From assembly GCA_019633425.1 (NCBI GenBank), contig WSUB01000121.1, positions 1-64,000 of the forward strand: DNA of 64,000 bases, written 5' to 3'. Every line of letters begins with the position of its first letter. Position 1 is the first letter of the stretch. Both the position numbers and the translations under genes were made by a program. Positions 33,501-44,277 of the stretch are shown here, piece by piece. The stretch is from Tulasnella sp. 424 (Eukaryota > Basidiomycota > Agaricomycetes > Cantharellales > Tulasnellaceae). Below the pieces are notes generated by a model. It had not been told where the DNA came from, did no database searches, and was given only the letters and a program-made list of their open reading frames with translations.

Positions 33501-35958
33501 AACGCATTCAAGAATGGCGTTCCTGACCTCCGGGAGCAAGCTGCTCCCAAGTTGCCTCGCAAGAGCGCAAACGATGCGCGCGTTCAGCGTATTGTGGCCT
33601 CGACGGAAGTGAAAGATGGCACAGGAAGCTCGGTGTTCCCAATTGTGAGCCACTGTGGACGCGATAGTGGATTTGCCTCGCCCAGCCATCCCACGGATCC
33701 ACAACACCCGTTCGGGGGTGGATGTATCCCGTATCCAATTGTCAATCCGCTCTAATATCCCCACCCTGGTTCCCGGCAAGCAGATGACATCCTCAATCGC
33801 ATTTCCCTGCGCTCCGTGATTTCCACCTCCCAGGTGATTAAGTAAGCGACGGTTTTGCTCTTGAATTTCAATGTTTTCTGAACAAGAACGGTAGTCGGTT
33901 TACTCGAGGCCTTCATATGCGAGGTAACCTTGCCTACCGAATTCAGCCATAAGACCGGCAATGTCCAGATCGACAAGGAACTAGTCGTATCAAAAGTAAG
34001 CCTCGGTCATTAGCGATCTTTGTACATGACCGACCTGGATTTCCTCCAACACTTTTCGGACCTTTCCTTGACACCATTCTTGAGTTGCATGATCGGATGA
34101 CGAAAGCCCAAACCAAAAGAAGTCGGAGGAGTACTGTTCCTGGATCTTCCCTTGTGCGCGTTTGAGTTCTCTGGAAAAGGTGTTAGAGTGCCGATATTGA
34201 CAATTGGTAGGACTAAACCTCACATACTTCTGTATATCAGTAACAGAAGCACATCTATTACCGCCGCGGTGCGGCCTCGACTGTTCACCCAAATCTTGAA
34301 GAAGTTCGGCTAACTTCCGCGGATTATATTTCAGACCTTCCAGCAAGTTTTCGCGCTTGTTAGTCGCCTAACCATGTCGCTTTAGCGGCACAATCGACCA
34401 ATGCAAAACCATTCACTTCACCTCCACAATCTCCACCAGGCTCAATCCTACTTCGGCAGCAGCTCTAATATATTTCCTAATGACTGGAATGACTTTCGAG
34501 TTCAATAGCACACGTCTCAACTTCTTGCGAGTTGCGAGTAATAACTCTCCCGGTATTGTATTGCACTCTTCTTTCGCCACGGGCACACTTGACAGTGAAT
34601 ATGCTGCCCCCGTAGCATTGGTGATGAGCGAGGGGATGGTTCTTCCGTGTTGTAAGGCATCTGGAATCTAGATGACCGATGTCAGAGGGACTCCAGAGCT
34701 GAAGAAAATATGAGATATCGAGGATTACATCGAAGTCCATGTCGCAGTATTCGCGAGCACCGTCCTCAGTAACCGAAGCAGGGTGGAGGCATGACCTTGA
34801 ACTAGATTCTTTCTGGGTAATTTCCCCGAGCAACTAGATAAACCGAATAAGGGCTTCAGGGTCGGAGTCGGAACAAACTGCCATGAATGCTTACCTCCCG
34901 CAGAACCTCCTGCATCGTGGGCCTTGCAGTTGGATCTTCGTTCCAGCAACGGCGCATGAGTTTCCAGAGAGGATCATGAGCTGGGAGGTACGGATGGTCC
35001 TTTGGAATAGGTGGTTCGTCCTGCATCACGCGACGGAGAATGACGTGATGGAGAAGGCCGTCAAATGGGGCCTTCCCGCTCATGACCTGCCATAGCGTTC
35101 TGGCTCGGTAAACCTCTCCTATCCTCAATTGCACATACTCACAGTTAAAATGAGACCGCCGAATGCATAAACGTCGGTTTCCAAACTTGGCTTCTGCCCA
35201 GAGAAAAGTTCGCGGGCCATATACCTCAAAGTTCCTTTCACCGTTTCGCTAGTTGTGAACCCGCTCCGAGACTCGAGGTCCTGTATGACCCGACTTAGGC
35301 CGAAATCGGAGAGCGCCGGACCATTTGAATCGTTGATCAGCACATTCTCTGGCTTGATATCAGCATGGCAGATCGGGGGTTCCCGCGAATGGAGATGCTC
35401 GAGGCCGCAACCTGCTTGATAGATCTGGGAGGATACAATGAACGACGGCTGGGAGACCGGGCACTTGCGAAGGCAACGCACCAGACGGAGCTTGTCACTT
35501 CGTGTGAGGCCCTGATTCGCCGCCAAATAGTCATTTAAGTTTCCCTGACTGCACCAAGGGCTGATGAGCCGTGGTCGAGGTCGCGAATAGTAGCCAAGTA
35601 GAGGATGAATGTTTGGGTGGGTGGTCTGGCTCCAAACAAGCGCTTCCCGTTTTAGGCGCTTGATACGGGCGAGAGTTAGTCTCTCCAGCGTTAGGTATGG
35701 ACAATTCAAACGACAGACCAAGTCTGGTTTCCATTTTAACGCCTCCTGTTTGGTTTGTCTATCTCTCGGGATAGGAGTCCTGAACTCCTTAATAGCCACT
35801 TCGACTCGCTTGCCTTGGGGGTTTGTCCAGAAACCGTGATAGATATCCGCATTAGGAGCGGTAATTGAGGGATGTTCCGGAACTTCAAGGGTCCCCGGGA
35901 GTTCTTCTACTAAGAACTCCACGTGTCGACCTGGTTGAACAAGTGACGTTACGTCCAT
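30531..35958 (-). CDS. Kinase-NACHT-WD40 NLR-type STAND protein, right copy (10 WD repeats)
   Basis: This has the same 11-exon layout as the left copy, ATG 35958 to stop at 30531, about 1,620 residues. The kinase has VEVAIKEF, CHADIKPENVL and LSDFGLS, and GTLRYMARE stands where APE is usual. The kinase exon ends VLRE at a normal GTAAGC donor and joins in phase 0 to LLGEITQKES..., then to the helical region (KVIPVIRKYIRAAAEVGL near 34.5 kb), the exon ending VLEEIQ and a 15-codon exon. NACHT follows: Walker A GMAGRGKST (about 33.69 kb), Walker B ILIIVDALDE (about 33.4 kb). Every junction is conserved in phase with the left copy, although the bases differ. That argues these are coding exons of one gene. 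The C-terminus extends 14 residues beyond the left copy. Confidence 0.8.
30684..31973 (-). repeat. WD40 array, 10 tandem 129-bp units
   Basis: Ten 43-codon units fill residues 71-500 of the last exon exactly. Units here are mostly of the SSDG/SSDN/SNDR type with HNGC, HNGW, HNAC or HSGW ends. The left array is mostly SDDG with HNDR ends. The two paralogous arrays have therefore homogenised separately and carry different surface residues. Confidence 0.95.
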
Positions 35959-36912
35959 CAGGGCGACCGTTGAATCTGAGACAAACTTGAGTCTTCCAGA
36001 GTTTCGGGTAAGCCTGCTGTGATTGCGTCTGAGGGGACAGGTCAGCCAAGCCAAGCAGATCGAACCACCCCGGGTGGTTGTCCGCGGAATGATGAAATCT
36101 TTGTCGTTCGTACCTCCTGACGATAAAAGAGATGTCAACAATTAATGACAGGTAATGCGCACAAGAGATGGGGTGGGGGGTGAAGTTAGACGGTGGTGGA
36201 AGAGCCCGTTGCTCTCGCTGAAGAAACGTTTTTATACATTTAGACTCGCATGCCTTGCTTGTTCAGCGTTTTCGAAGCCATCGGATCTTCAAGAGGGACC
36301 TCAAAAGACCCCGGGGGCTCCTGCAAATGGTGCCGTATTTTACACCCAGAAATCTACCCGTGGATATCTAAATAAGGGCCAAAAACGGGCCAGATTATAT
36401 CTAAGCCACGGTTAATTCACGGTACCTTCGGCCCCTCCATCCCAGTCATCTAAAATATTTTGTATTGCTCTTCGGCGCAGTTTGGTCGGTCCTTCGGCTG
36501 TTATCGAAAATTTGGAGCATTGCACGGTAACAAAAAGCGCGGGAAGCCTAATGAGGTACCTAGTTATATCTAAATTTAGGGTACATGTAGTGGTATTTTC
36601 CAAAATTATATTTAAATTTTACGGTACCCGAGACCTAATTCCCATTATCGGAATTTACGGCACCATTTGCAGGAGCCCTGGGGTCCTACCTCAAATACCC
36701 AAGGCGTCTTCAAACTGGATCAAACAGCACTGTCAGTTCACACGTAAGCCCCTGCTCTGAAGGCGGACCACCTTCGCTAACGGAGCTCGTGCCGGAGCTA
36801 AGGGGCTTACATCCGTGGGCCTACGGTGCCTGAAAGCGAAACCGAACCTCTTTGGTTCCATTTGTCCCAGGGGAAAACCGCCACAGTTTCCACCTCTACC
36901 ACCCCCCAAGCC
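35959..36912. promoter_or_regulatory. Divergent spacer between NLR and CSTF64, right copy
   Basis: The shared upstream region of the minus-strand NLR and plus-strand CSTF64. It is interrupted by a 382-bp transposon. No further gene was seen. Confidence 0.5.
36306..36687. mobile_element. hAT-like MITE with 8-bp target duplication
   Basis: Ends are inverted repeats of about 30 bp: left AGACCCCGGGGGCTCCTGC, right the reverse complement of AGGACCCCAGGGCTCCTGC. An 8-bp direct repeat, ACCTCAAA, flanks it at 36298-36305 and 36688-36695. The paralogous left copy has a single uninterrupted ACCTCAAA at the matching place, proving insertion after the duplication. The 382-bp body is AT-rich without an open frame. 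The 8-bp duplication is typical of hAT elements. Confidence 0.9.
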
Positions 36913-38336
36913 ATGAGCCGCGTCGTTTTCGTCGGAAATGTACCATACGATGTAGAGGAGGTACTGTATCAAATAATATATAGTCGCTGTCTTTGAAGGG
37001 CGACGTCACTAACATGTATGATGTTCTAGGACAAACTCGTTCCGATTTTCTCAACCGTCGGCCCTATCGCTGGGTTCAGGTAAGTGGCGTGCCCAAATGT
37101 TAAAACACTCTTTGCTAAGCGACACACCTCATGTTCTTACGTTTTACTATTCAGGCTTATGATAGATAAGGAAAGCGGCAAGTCGAAAGGCTATGCATTC
37201 TGTGAATACCATGGTACGTATTCGTGTCACACCCGGATGGTCTCTTAGCCCCTTCATTTCCCTTTACTGACCACAAGGAACTTAACAAACGCATCATCAA
37301 AATAGATCACGACACCGCAGCATCCGCCGTTCGTAATCTAAACGGGACCGAGGTTAACGGCCGTCCTCTCCGCATCGACTTGGCGGACTCGGACCCCTTC
37401 TTCGAGGGCAAAAGCACACAATCCGGGCGGACGAAACGGGACGACGATGACCGCAGAAGAGAGAAATTCGACCCACTCGCGAGTCTCCCTCCAGGTGTTA
37501 CTATTCCAGTAGGATCGAGCGCGCTGGACGTTATCACCAAGTCCCTCGCCAACATACCCCCAGCCCAGATGTTGGATATCCTCGGTCAGATGAAGGTAAG
37601 AAAGAAAAATACCTAGTCTACTTTCAAAAAAGATCTTTCTAACTCGAACGTCTTAACAGCAATACATCGTCAACTCACCCGAACACGCTCGAAATCTTCT
37701 CAACACCCATCCTCAACTAGCGTACGCCTTCTTCCAAGCGATGCTCTTGAACAACATGATCGACCCAACAACACTGCAGGTAAGCCCCGACCCCCTTTAC
37801 CTTTCAGATCCTCATAGATAAAGCCTCTTTCGTGTAGAGGATGATTGCCTCTTCAAACCAAGGAGGTGTTCCTTCCGCTCCCCCAACAGGGCCGCAGTAC
37901 CGAGCCCCTCCTCCTGCCGCGCCTATCCCACCCCCGACCGCTCCAGCTCAGCCACAGTATTATGGTACTGTTGGAGTTCCTCCTGCTCCTCCAGTTCCTA
38001 CTGCACCAGCATATCCTGCCAACTTCCCACCACCAACCGTGCCGCGCGTCGCACCACCTGCGGCTGCACCAACTCAACCGAGTGCGTCCGCCAACATCCC
38101 AGAGGACCAAAAGGTACATCTTCCGTAGTTCTGTGGTTTGAACCACACTGTTAACTTGGATGTTTCTTAGGCAATGTTGCTCCAAATCCTCAGCTTGACG
38201 CCAGAACAGATCAACGCTCTGCCTCCCACAGAACGAACTACAGTTCAGCAGCTGGTACGTTGATTGAGTTCGTTGAGCATGCCAAGTCCTAACCCAGACT
38301 CGTTGCCAGAGGGCCCAATTTATGGGAACGATGTAG
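36913..38336 (+). CDS. RNA15: Cleavage stimulation factor 64-kDa subunit (CSTF2 / Rna15)
   Basis: This subunit of the nuclear mRNA 3'-end cleavage complex binds G/U-rich RNA downstream of the poly(A) site. The RRM is split by short introns, with RNP2 VVFVGNV in exon 1 and RNP1 KGYAFCEY near 37.19 kb. It is followed by the hinge (PPAQMLDILGQMK, then NTHPQLAYAFFQAML), which contacts the partner Rna14/CSTF77. Next come a Pro/Ala-rich linker (37.85-38.1 kb) and the C-terminal helix bundle LSLTPEQINALPPTERT. The last intron leads to RAQFMGTM and TAG at 38334. It converges on ThrRS, the two stop codons 131 bp apart. No defect was seen, so this is the functional copy. Confidence 0.92.
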
Positions 38337-38467
38337 TCTCTCAGGTTACCGAAGTTCAGTACGATATGTATGTTGACTCTAAAATCATCTCGTGCACGCG
38401 GCATCCCTGTCGATTCCGAATACATCCATATATAATAAAGTCGACGATAAAATGGGGTCACAATGAT

Positions 38468-41400
38468 CTAAAGGAGTTTGTTCTCTAATCTGCGCTCCTT
38501 GTTGAGAGCAGACAGCTTGGCAACCACATCGTCCAACTTGATCATCTCTGAGCGGGCCTTGGTCCCGACATCTTCACGATTGCGAACGTTGACCGACTGG
38601 CTCTTCATCTCCTCCTCGCCCACAACTGCAGAAAGAACGTATGAGTATAAGGCTCTACTGCTTATATGTGTAGACTAACCAAGGATGAAGTTGTACTGCG
38701 CAATCTCGCCGTTGCGGATCTTCTTGGGAAGCGTGTTCTCGCCATTGTCCACGTCGACAAACAACCCAGAATCTTGGAGTCTCTGTGCTACTTCAGACGC
38801 GTAATCTTTCTGCAGAGGCTGTCAGTAAGAACAATTGATGCGGGAATCCTCGAAGTGACGTACGAAGGGTGCAGCAACAGGGACGACGAGAATCTGACGA
38901 GGGGAGACCCAGAACGGCCTGCGTGGGGCGGAAAAAGAATATCAGCTAATGCTATCGGCAGCCGTGCACACAAGCGAGTCGTACCATTTTCCGGCAGTGT
39001 GTTCGGTAAGGATACCAATGAACCGTTCCAAGCTGCCCAGAATGGCACGGTGAATCATGACTGGTCGGGTGACTTTCTCCGGGTCGTCGTGAGCTTCAGG
39101 GCCACGGTACTTCAGCTTGAACCGTTCAGGAAGCTGGAAGTCCAGTTGAATGGTGGCGCATTGGTGAGAGCGATTCAGGGCGTCCCTGATGGTGATATCG
39201 ATCTTGGGGCCGTAGAAGGCACCGTCGCCTGGGTTAAGCTCCCACTTGCCGGGGTACTTGCGCTCAAGCACGTCAGAAAGTTGCTGAATCGAGCGCACGG
39301 GTAAGTAAACGGGAGGAAATGAAAATCGCTTGGATAAAATCAAACCTTTTCAGCCTCGTTCCAAGTCTCGATGTTTCCGAGGAAGGTCTCTGGTCGGGTG
39401 GAGAGGACGAGCTTGAAGGTGAAGCCAAAGAGCCCGTAGATGTTCTCAAGGAAGTCGAAGAGGTTCTCCATTTCGCTCTCAATCTAAGAGTCCCATCGTC
39501 AGCCGTGCACGACGTTCTTCGATAGGGCACTTACCTGACTCGGCATGCAGAAGATGTGGGTATCATCCTGAACGAATCGTCGCACACGAGTCAATCCGCT
39601 CAAAGCTCCACTAGCTTCATTTCGGTGAATGACTCCGAATTCAGCCATTCGAATGGGCAGCTCCTTGTAGCTCCGGTCCCTCGCGTCGAAGATAAGACAG
39701 TGGCCAGGGCAGTTCATGGGCTTGAGGGCGAACTTCTCCTTGTCGACGTCCAAGACGAACATGTCATCTTTGTAGTGTTGCTGGTGAACAGAGCATGTCG
39801 TGAGTTCCGGGAGTACAACCACGGGAAATGCTTCCTACCCAGTGCCCAGATTGTTCCCAGAGCTTGGAATTGTACATGTTGGGGGAAACGACTTCGCTGT
39901 ATCCGCGCTTATGATACTCTTGCTAGAGTCCGAAACATCTTAAAAATATGGTCATCACCCAGCAAAGAAGCACGGACCTTCATCAGCTCTACGAGTTTGT
40001 TGTATATCCTTGTACCATGAGGCAAGAAGAATGTGCTGCCGGGGCTCATGTCGTGCCAGAAGAACAGCTCTTGTTCCTGTTTCTCGTGTGAGCTAGAGAA
40101 TCTAGACGAGCAAGTTACCTGGCGTACCTTGCCAATCTTTCGGTGGTCGCGCTTCGCAGCCTCGGCCAAGAAGTTCTTATATTCTTTCAGTTGTTTGGTG
40201 TCAGGGAACGAGATACCATAAATACGTTGAAGCGAGTCATTGTTCGCGTCGTTGAGCCAGTAGGATGCGGATGACTGGATTTACAAACCCATTCAGCTAG
40301 AGAAAGAGACCTTTGGGCTTCAAGCGACGAACCTTGGTGACCATGAACGCCTTGATTCGTCCGGTATGAGGAATGTGAGGGCCGATGCAGAGATCGATCA
40401 TAGGACCGCAACGGTAGACGGTGGTGGATGTACCGTCCGGAACCTTGGTCTCGATGAAGTGCTTCTTGTACTTGTTGTACTATGGTGACAGAATGTGAGC
40501 GGGTTTCTTTGCCCTGAGCGTTGCGATCACCGTACCGCAAACATCTCCAGAAGGTCTTCCTTCTTCATGACCAAACGCTCAAACTTCTGTTTCTCCTTCG
40601 TGGCGCTATTCGACAGGGTTTCGAGGTTGGGGTAGTCGGCAGGCACGACGGGTCTGTCTTGAATAGCCATCTCGTAGAAGAAGCCTTCGTCTGTCGGAGG
40701 GCCGAGGCAGAGGTGGCAGCCATAGTGCTTCTCTGCGGCTTCTCCCAGGACGTGTGCGGAAGAGTGCCAGAAGACCTTCTTGCCTGTTTGCAGGACATTT
40801 GTTAAGCCTGATATTCGTACGTGGCAGAGCCAGACTCACCCTCGGGGTGTTCGAAGTCGAGCAACTCCAACTTGCATGAGCCTTCCAGTGGTCGCTCGAG
40901 ATCCCAAAGCTCGCCATCCACCTTGGCTATCACGACGCGGTCCGCGAGACCCTTGGATATCTCCTTTGCAATGTCCAGAGGGCTTGTCTGCCAGCTTGTG
41001 CCGGTCTTGACGGCTCCGTCTGGCAGCGTAACGTTAATTTCCTGGCGAGGCTGATCTGGAGTATTTGGGTCAGAGTGGCGTCCCAAAAACTTGGGGTCGA
41101 AGGCGTACTCTTCAAGAATTCGTCGTATTCTGCCTTCAACCTGTCGAACATCTTGATACGATGCTCAAAGTAGTCCGGTGGCGGGCTAAGCTAGGGGCCG
41201 CCGCCATCCATTCAGCAGGGGTGTAGAGGTTAGGTGGAAGTATGGGCGTACTTCTAAAGGGGAGCCAGAGGCTGCCTTTGCATCCTTCTTGCCCTTTTCT
41301 GCTTTGGGTACTCCAACAGGCGGCGCTGGTGCCGGTGCAGCGGTGGATTCAACTGGGTGTAGTGCTGGGGCGCTCATTGCTCGTATGGAAATGGGTCGAG

Positions 41401-41506
41401 GTCGGAGGGAGGGAGGGACACGGCGGGCAAGGGAAAGGTGAGGAGGAAGGGTATGATACAAGAGAGAGCGTTGATGGGATCTAACGACCCCAAGGATGAC
41501 TCGCAT
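38468..41506 (-). CDS. THS1: Threonyl-tRNA synthetase, with possible mitochondrial leader
   Basis: Class II synthetase charging tRNA-Thr. Fourteen exons splice in frame. From N to C: TGS-like domain ([16 protein letters not shown]), editing domain with HSSAHVLG, then a catalytic core with MNCPGHC, motif 2 [13 protein letters not shown] and motif 3 [16 protein letters not shown], and the anticodon-binding domain from [15 protein letters not shown]. Two in-frame ATGs begin exon 1. ATG 41377 gives the cytosolic-type [14 protein letters not shown] 41506 adds 43 residues rich in Arg, Ser and Leu with no Asp or Glu, as in a mitochondrial presequence. One gene could thus serve both compartments. Stop at 38468. 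The left-copy paralogue is a pseudogene. Confidence 0.9.
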
Positions 41507-41997
41507 CCACAAGATTAGACACGTTGACTTTGGGTTCAATAGTCACGATTGGAATCGTCGATTGAAATCCGAACTTCTCACGTGCGCGTTTTCCCCCTTC
41601 GGCAACTAAGCGCCCACGTCCCGAAATTCCGCCTGTCCATCGGCCCGCAACGTCCGCATTACTATTTCAAGTAGATGGTATTTATATGATATCCGAGGAA
41701 TTAATTAGATGGGCCGTCATACGTTGACAGGCTTCGTCGCAGTGGAATTCTCCAAGTGAGAGTTGAGTACTGACATCAAAAGCGGGTCCGATAATTCCTG
41801 ACCCAGCATATACGATTCTCGCTCCGTTCGAGATGCCGGTGGCATTTGCCTTCTCAGATACCGGACGGTAAAACTGAAGGCCGCTTTGAAGTGACTTTTG
41901 TGAAGCTAGTGCTATTTCGTTTACCCTGAATACTTGTCGTGATACAATAAGCTTCATTTAGTCAAAGGGTCTCGTGGTCTATGGAATGCGTTTTTGG
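41507..41997. promoter_or_regulatory. Spacer upstream of ThrRS
   Basis: This holds the ThrRS promoter side (minus strand) and the 3' flank of the MYND gene. A minus-strand frame at 41682-41957 (91 codons) could be a small exon or remnant. It matches nothing I recognise. Confidence 0.35.
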
Positions 41998-43854
41998 TCA
42001 AAATTCATCACCGGCCGCAGCCAAACGCTTGCAGATTTTCTTATGATTTCCCTCCTTCCAGTCACTATTCGTAGTGAGTGAGAAAGCATACCAAATGACG
42101 CCGAAACGCGAGAGCTTACAGCTTCTGGCAGACGGTGCTACAGTAAGTAGCCTGCAGCCGCGAATCAGTACAGCTCTATTATAAGATATCATCAACTCGG
42201 CGGCCTCACCCTGTAACATGCCGTGCAACGCGAGGGAAGGAGCGGGGTATCCCACTGCCCACTTTGCCAGACATCTCCAAAGCGCGGACATTTGATCCAC
42301 CCACAAGCTTGGAAGTCCGATGAGTTCGGTGAACCTGTCCAATAGCTATCCAAGGTAATGGCTAGGACTTCAAGACCCAACTCGAGCCAAAATCTCATCG
42401 CAGCCTGCAACGAACGGCGCTGTAAAGTGTCTGTTTTAGACCTTCGAGAAGAGTTGAGGCTCCTCCACACGTGAATCCATTCGAGTCGAGCCAACTCTGA
42501 TTTCGCGTGGGATCGTAATTGGCAATAGGTGACCAAGGTCTTAACAATACCCCGGATATGCCCTGAAACCGAAGGAAAGGGAAGGAACATCAGACATTGA
42601 CATACAACTGCAATCAAGCACGCGTTTAATCCAGATTACTATATCACTTACCTATATCCTGCTCTGCTAAGAGAGCTCGACCGAATAGCAGGATCAAATC
42701 GGTTTGAACCAAATCTTGAACGAAGCTTGACCTCAAGGGAGCTTCGATCTCTGTAATCATTCTGAAAATAACCTATATCAGCCCACAAAAATGTAGCACG
42801 TGATAGTTACTGCCTAACACATACTGGGTAATAATGATCAGTACTCTACGAGCGATCTTGGGAGACAAGTCCGGATCCTCATATGCTTCCTTCCAGGTGT
42901 TCGTCATAACTGACATATGGACCTTGGCGTCTTCCAGTAGGCGCATTTGGAGCGGTTTCGCAGAGATCAAACGCGCCAAGAGCTCCCACGAACTGTGAGA
43001 TGAAAGGAGCTGAGTCTCTCCAGCGTTTTCTGCGATCTCAATGTACCGGTCTGCGATGTGTTTTTCTCCGTGTTGCACAAGAACATCATGCAGGTAGGGC
43101 GCAGGTTCGCCCCCGAATGACTCCCTAGAATATTTTAACAGTATAATGTTGGCACCAATTGCCGATTCGTCATCTTGGGATGGAGGTGTTATGCCAAAGT
43201 AATAATCGAATGCGAGTCCCAGAAGAACGCTGCCGTCAAGTTTATCTCCACTGTGCAAAGCGTAACAAAGTTTGCATATGGTAACACACGTCCACCATAA
43301 AAAACGTACAGGTCATCGTCCGCAAACTCGGTGAGAAGATCTCCAAATAAGCCAAGTAAGAGCTCTCGAAATTTGGGCTTGGACTCCTCTCCCATCGGCA
43401 ATCCATAAACAAAACCTTGCTCGTCAAGAATCACTGCTGCGCGAGATTTCATGAGAGCTCTGGCCTGCGAGTTGTGTATCCATGGCGAGAGGAGAATGTC
43501 GTTCAAAATCATGAGAGTGATGCGATAAAGCTTGACATGTCCCCACTAAGCCACATTTGGTCTTTTTAGTTGCCTAATTGCAAAGACTTGCAGAAATATT
43601 CAACGCACCATATCATCCATCATCGGAGTACTCAATATATCTATGGTTTCTTCAAACAGTCCGGATCCCCAGAGCTCCATCATTGCCGGATCATTTGGGT
43701 CCTCGACCTGCGCCAGATATTCGACATAGGCGTCAAGTCGACAAAGCTCCCGGGCTTTAAGAGCCACGTCCGTGGTGTTCAGAAATTTTCTGACTTGCTG
43801 TTGGAACGCTTCGGTGGCAAAGTTGCCATCACTGTCCAAAGTGGTCTGCGACAT
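41998..43854 (-). CDS. MYND zinc-finger protein, copy 1
   Basis: A multi-exon minus-strand gene from ATG 43854 (MSQTTLDSDGNFATEAFQQQ) to TGA at 41998. The long N-terminal part is helical (DPAMMELWGSGLFEETIDIL, LLGLAFDYYFGITPP, GEKHIADRYIEIA). The C-terminus is a MYND-type finger assembled over two short introns: GWIKCPRFG, RCTACYR, YCSTVCQKL, then DWKEGNHKKIC. MYND fingers bind two zinc ions and usually mediate protein-protein contacts; the partner is unknown. The gene matches the next one downstream in order and splice positions. Expanded MYND families of this kind are common in Agaricomycetes. Confidence 0.8.
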
Positions 43855-44277
43855 TGCGATTCCAAAGCTGACCTAGGATGTTTGAGAGGATGCCTTGGAA
43901 AGGTCGAGGAGACTAGCCTCGTTTAAAAGCTGCTTGATGCCGTAGTAAGGATGGGACCGCACCAAAGTCAACGGGTCGTCGCAACCCTCAGGAACTGGGA
44001 AACACGTGGTAGTTGCGGACTACACATGTGGGGTTAGTCAGCCAAAATGCTGAGCTTTCACGTGATGCAACACATAAGTCTGAAGCGCGAATTTATGAGA
44101 TCAATCGAGGGTGATAATATACATCGTGGAAACAGCCGGGAAAGAAGAATATGGTAGCTGGTGTGATTTACTTTACACCAAACGCTTGGGGAGATACAAG
44201 TCTTGCAAGAGACTCCGTTCCGTCAAAGATAGCGACAGGCCCCGAGGTCTATGAGCCTTATCTTTCGTCAAGGGTTG
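43855..44277. other. Spacer between the two MYND genes
   Basis: No gene was seen. It contains the promoter of copy 1 and the 3' flank of copy 2. Confidence 0.4.

Larger units (their letters stand above)
29892..41087. repeat. Segmental duplication, right copy
   Basis: This block is collinear with 14,183-24,746 and here connects on the left to a longer lipin remnant and on the right to the complete ThrRS 5' end. The right copy therefore keeps more of the ancestral arrangement. It differs by a shorter WD40 array and a 382-bp inserted transposon. Confidence 0.9.

Noticed and set aside
41001..41151. Frameshift in ThrRS exon 2
   Set aside because: The apparent shift disappears when a 50-bp GTACGC...CTCCAG intron is removed; the joined frame reads [14 protein letters not shown].
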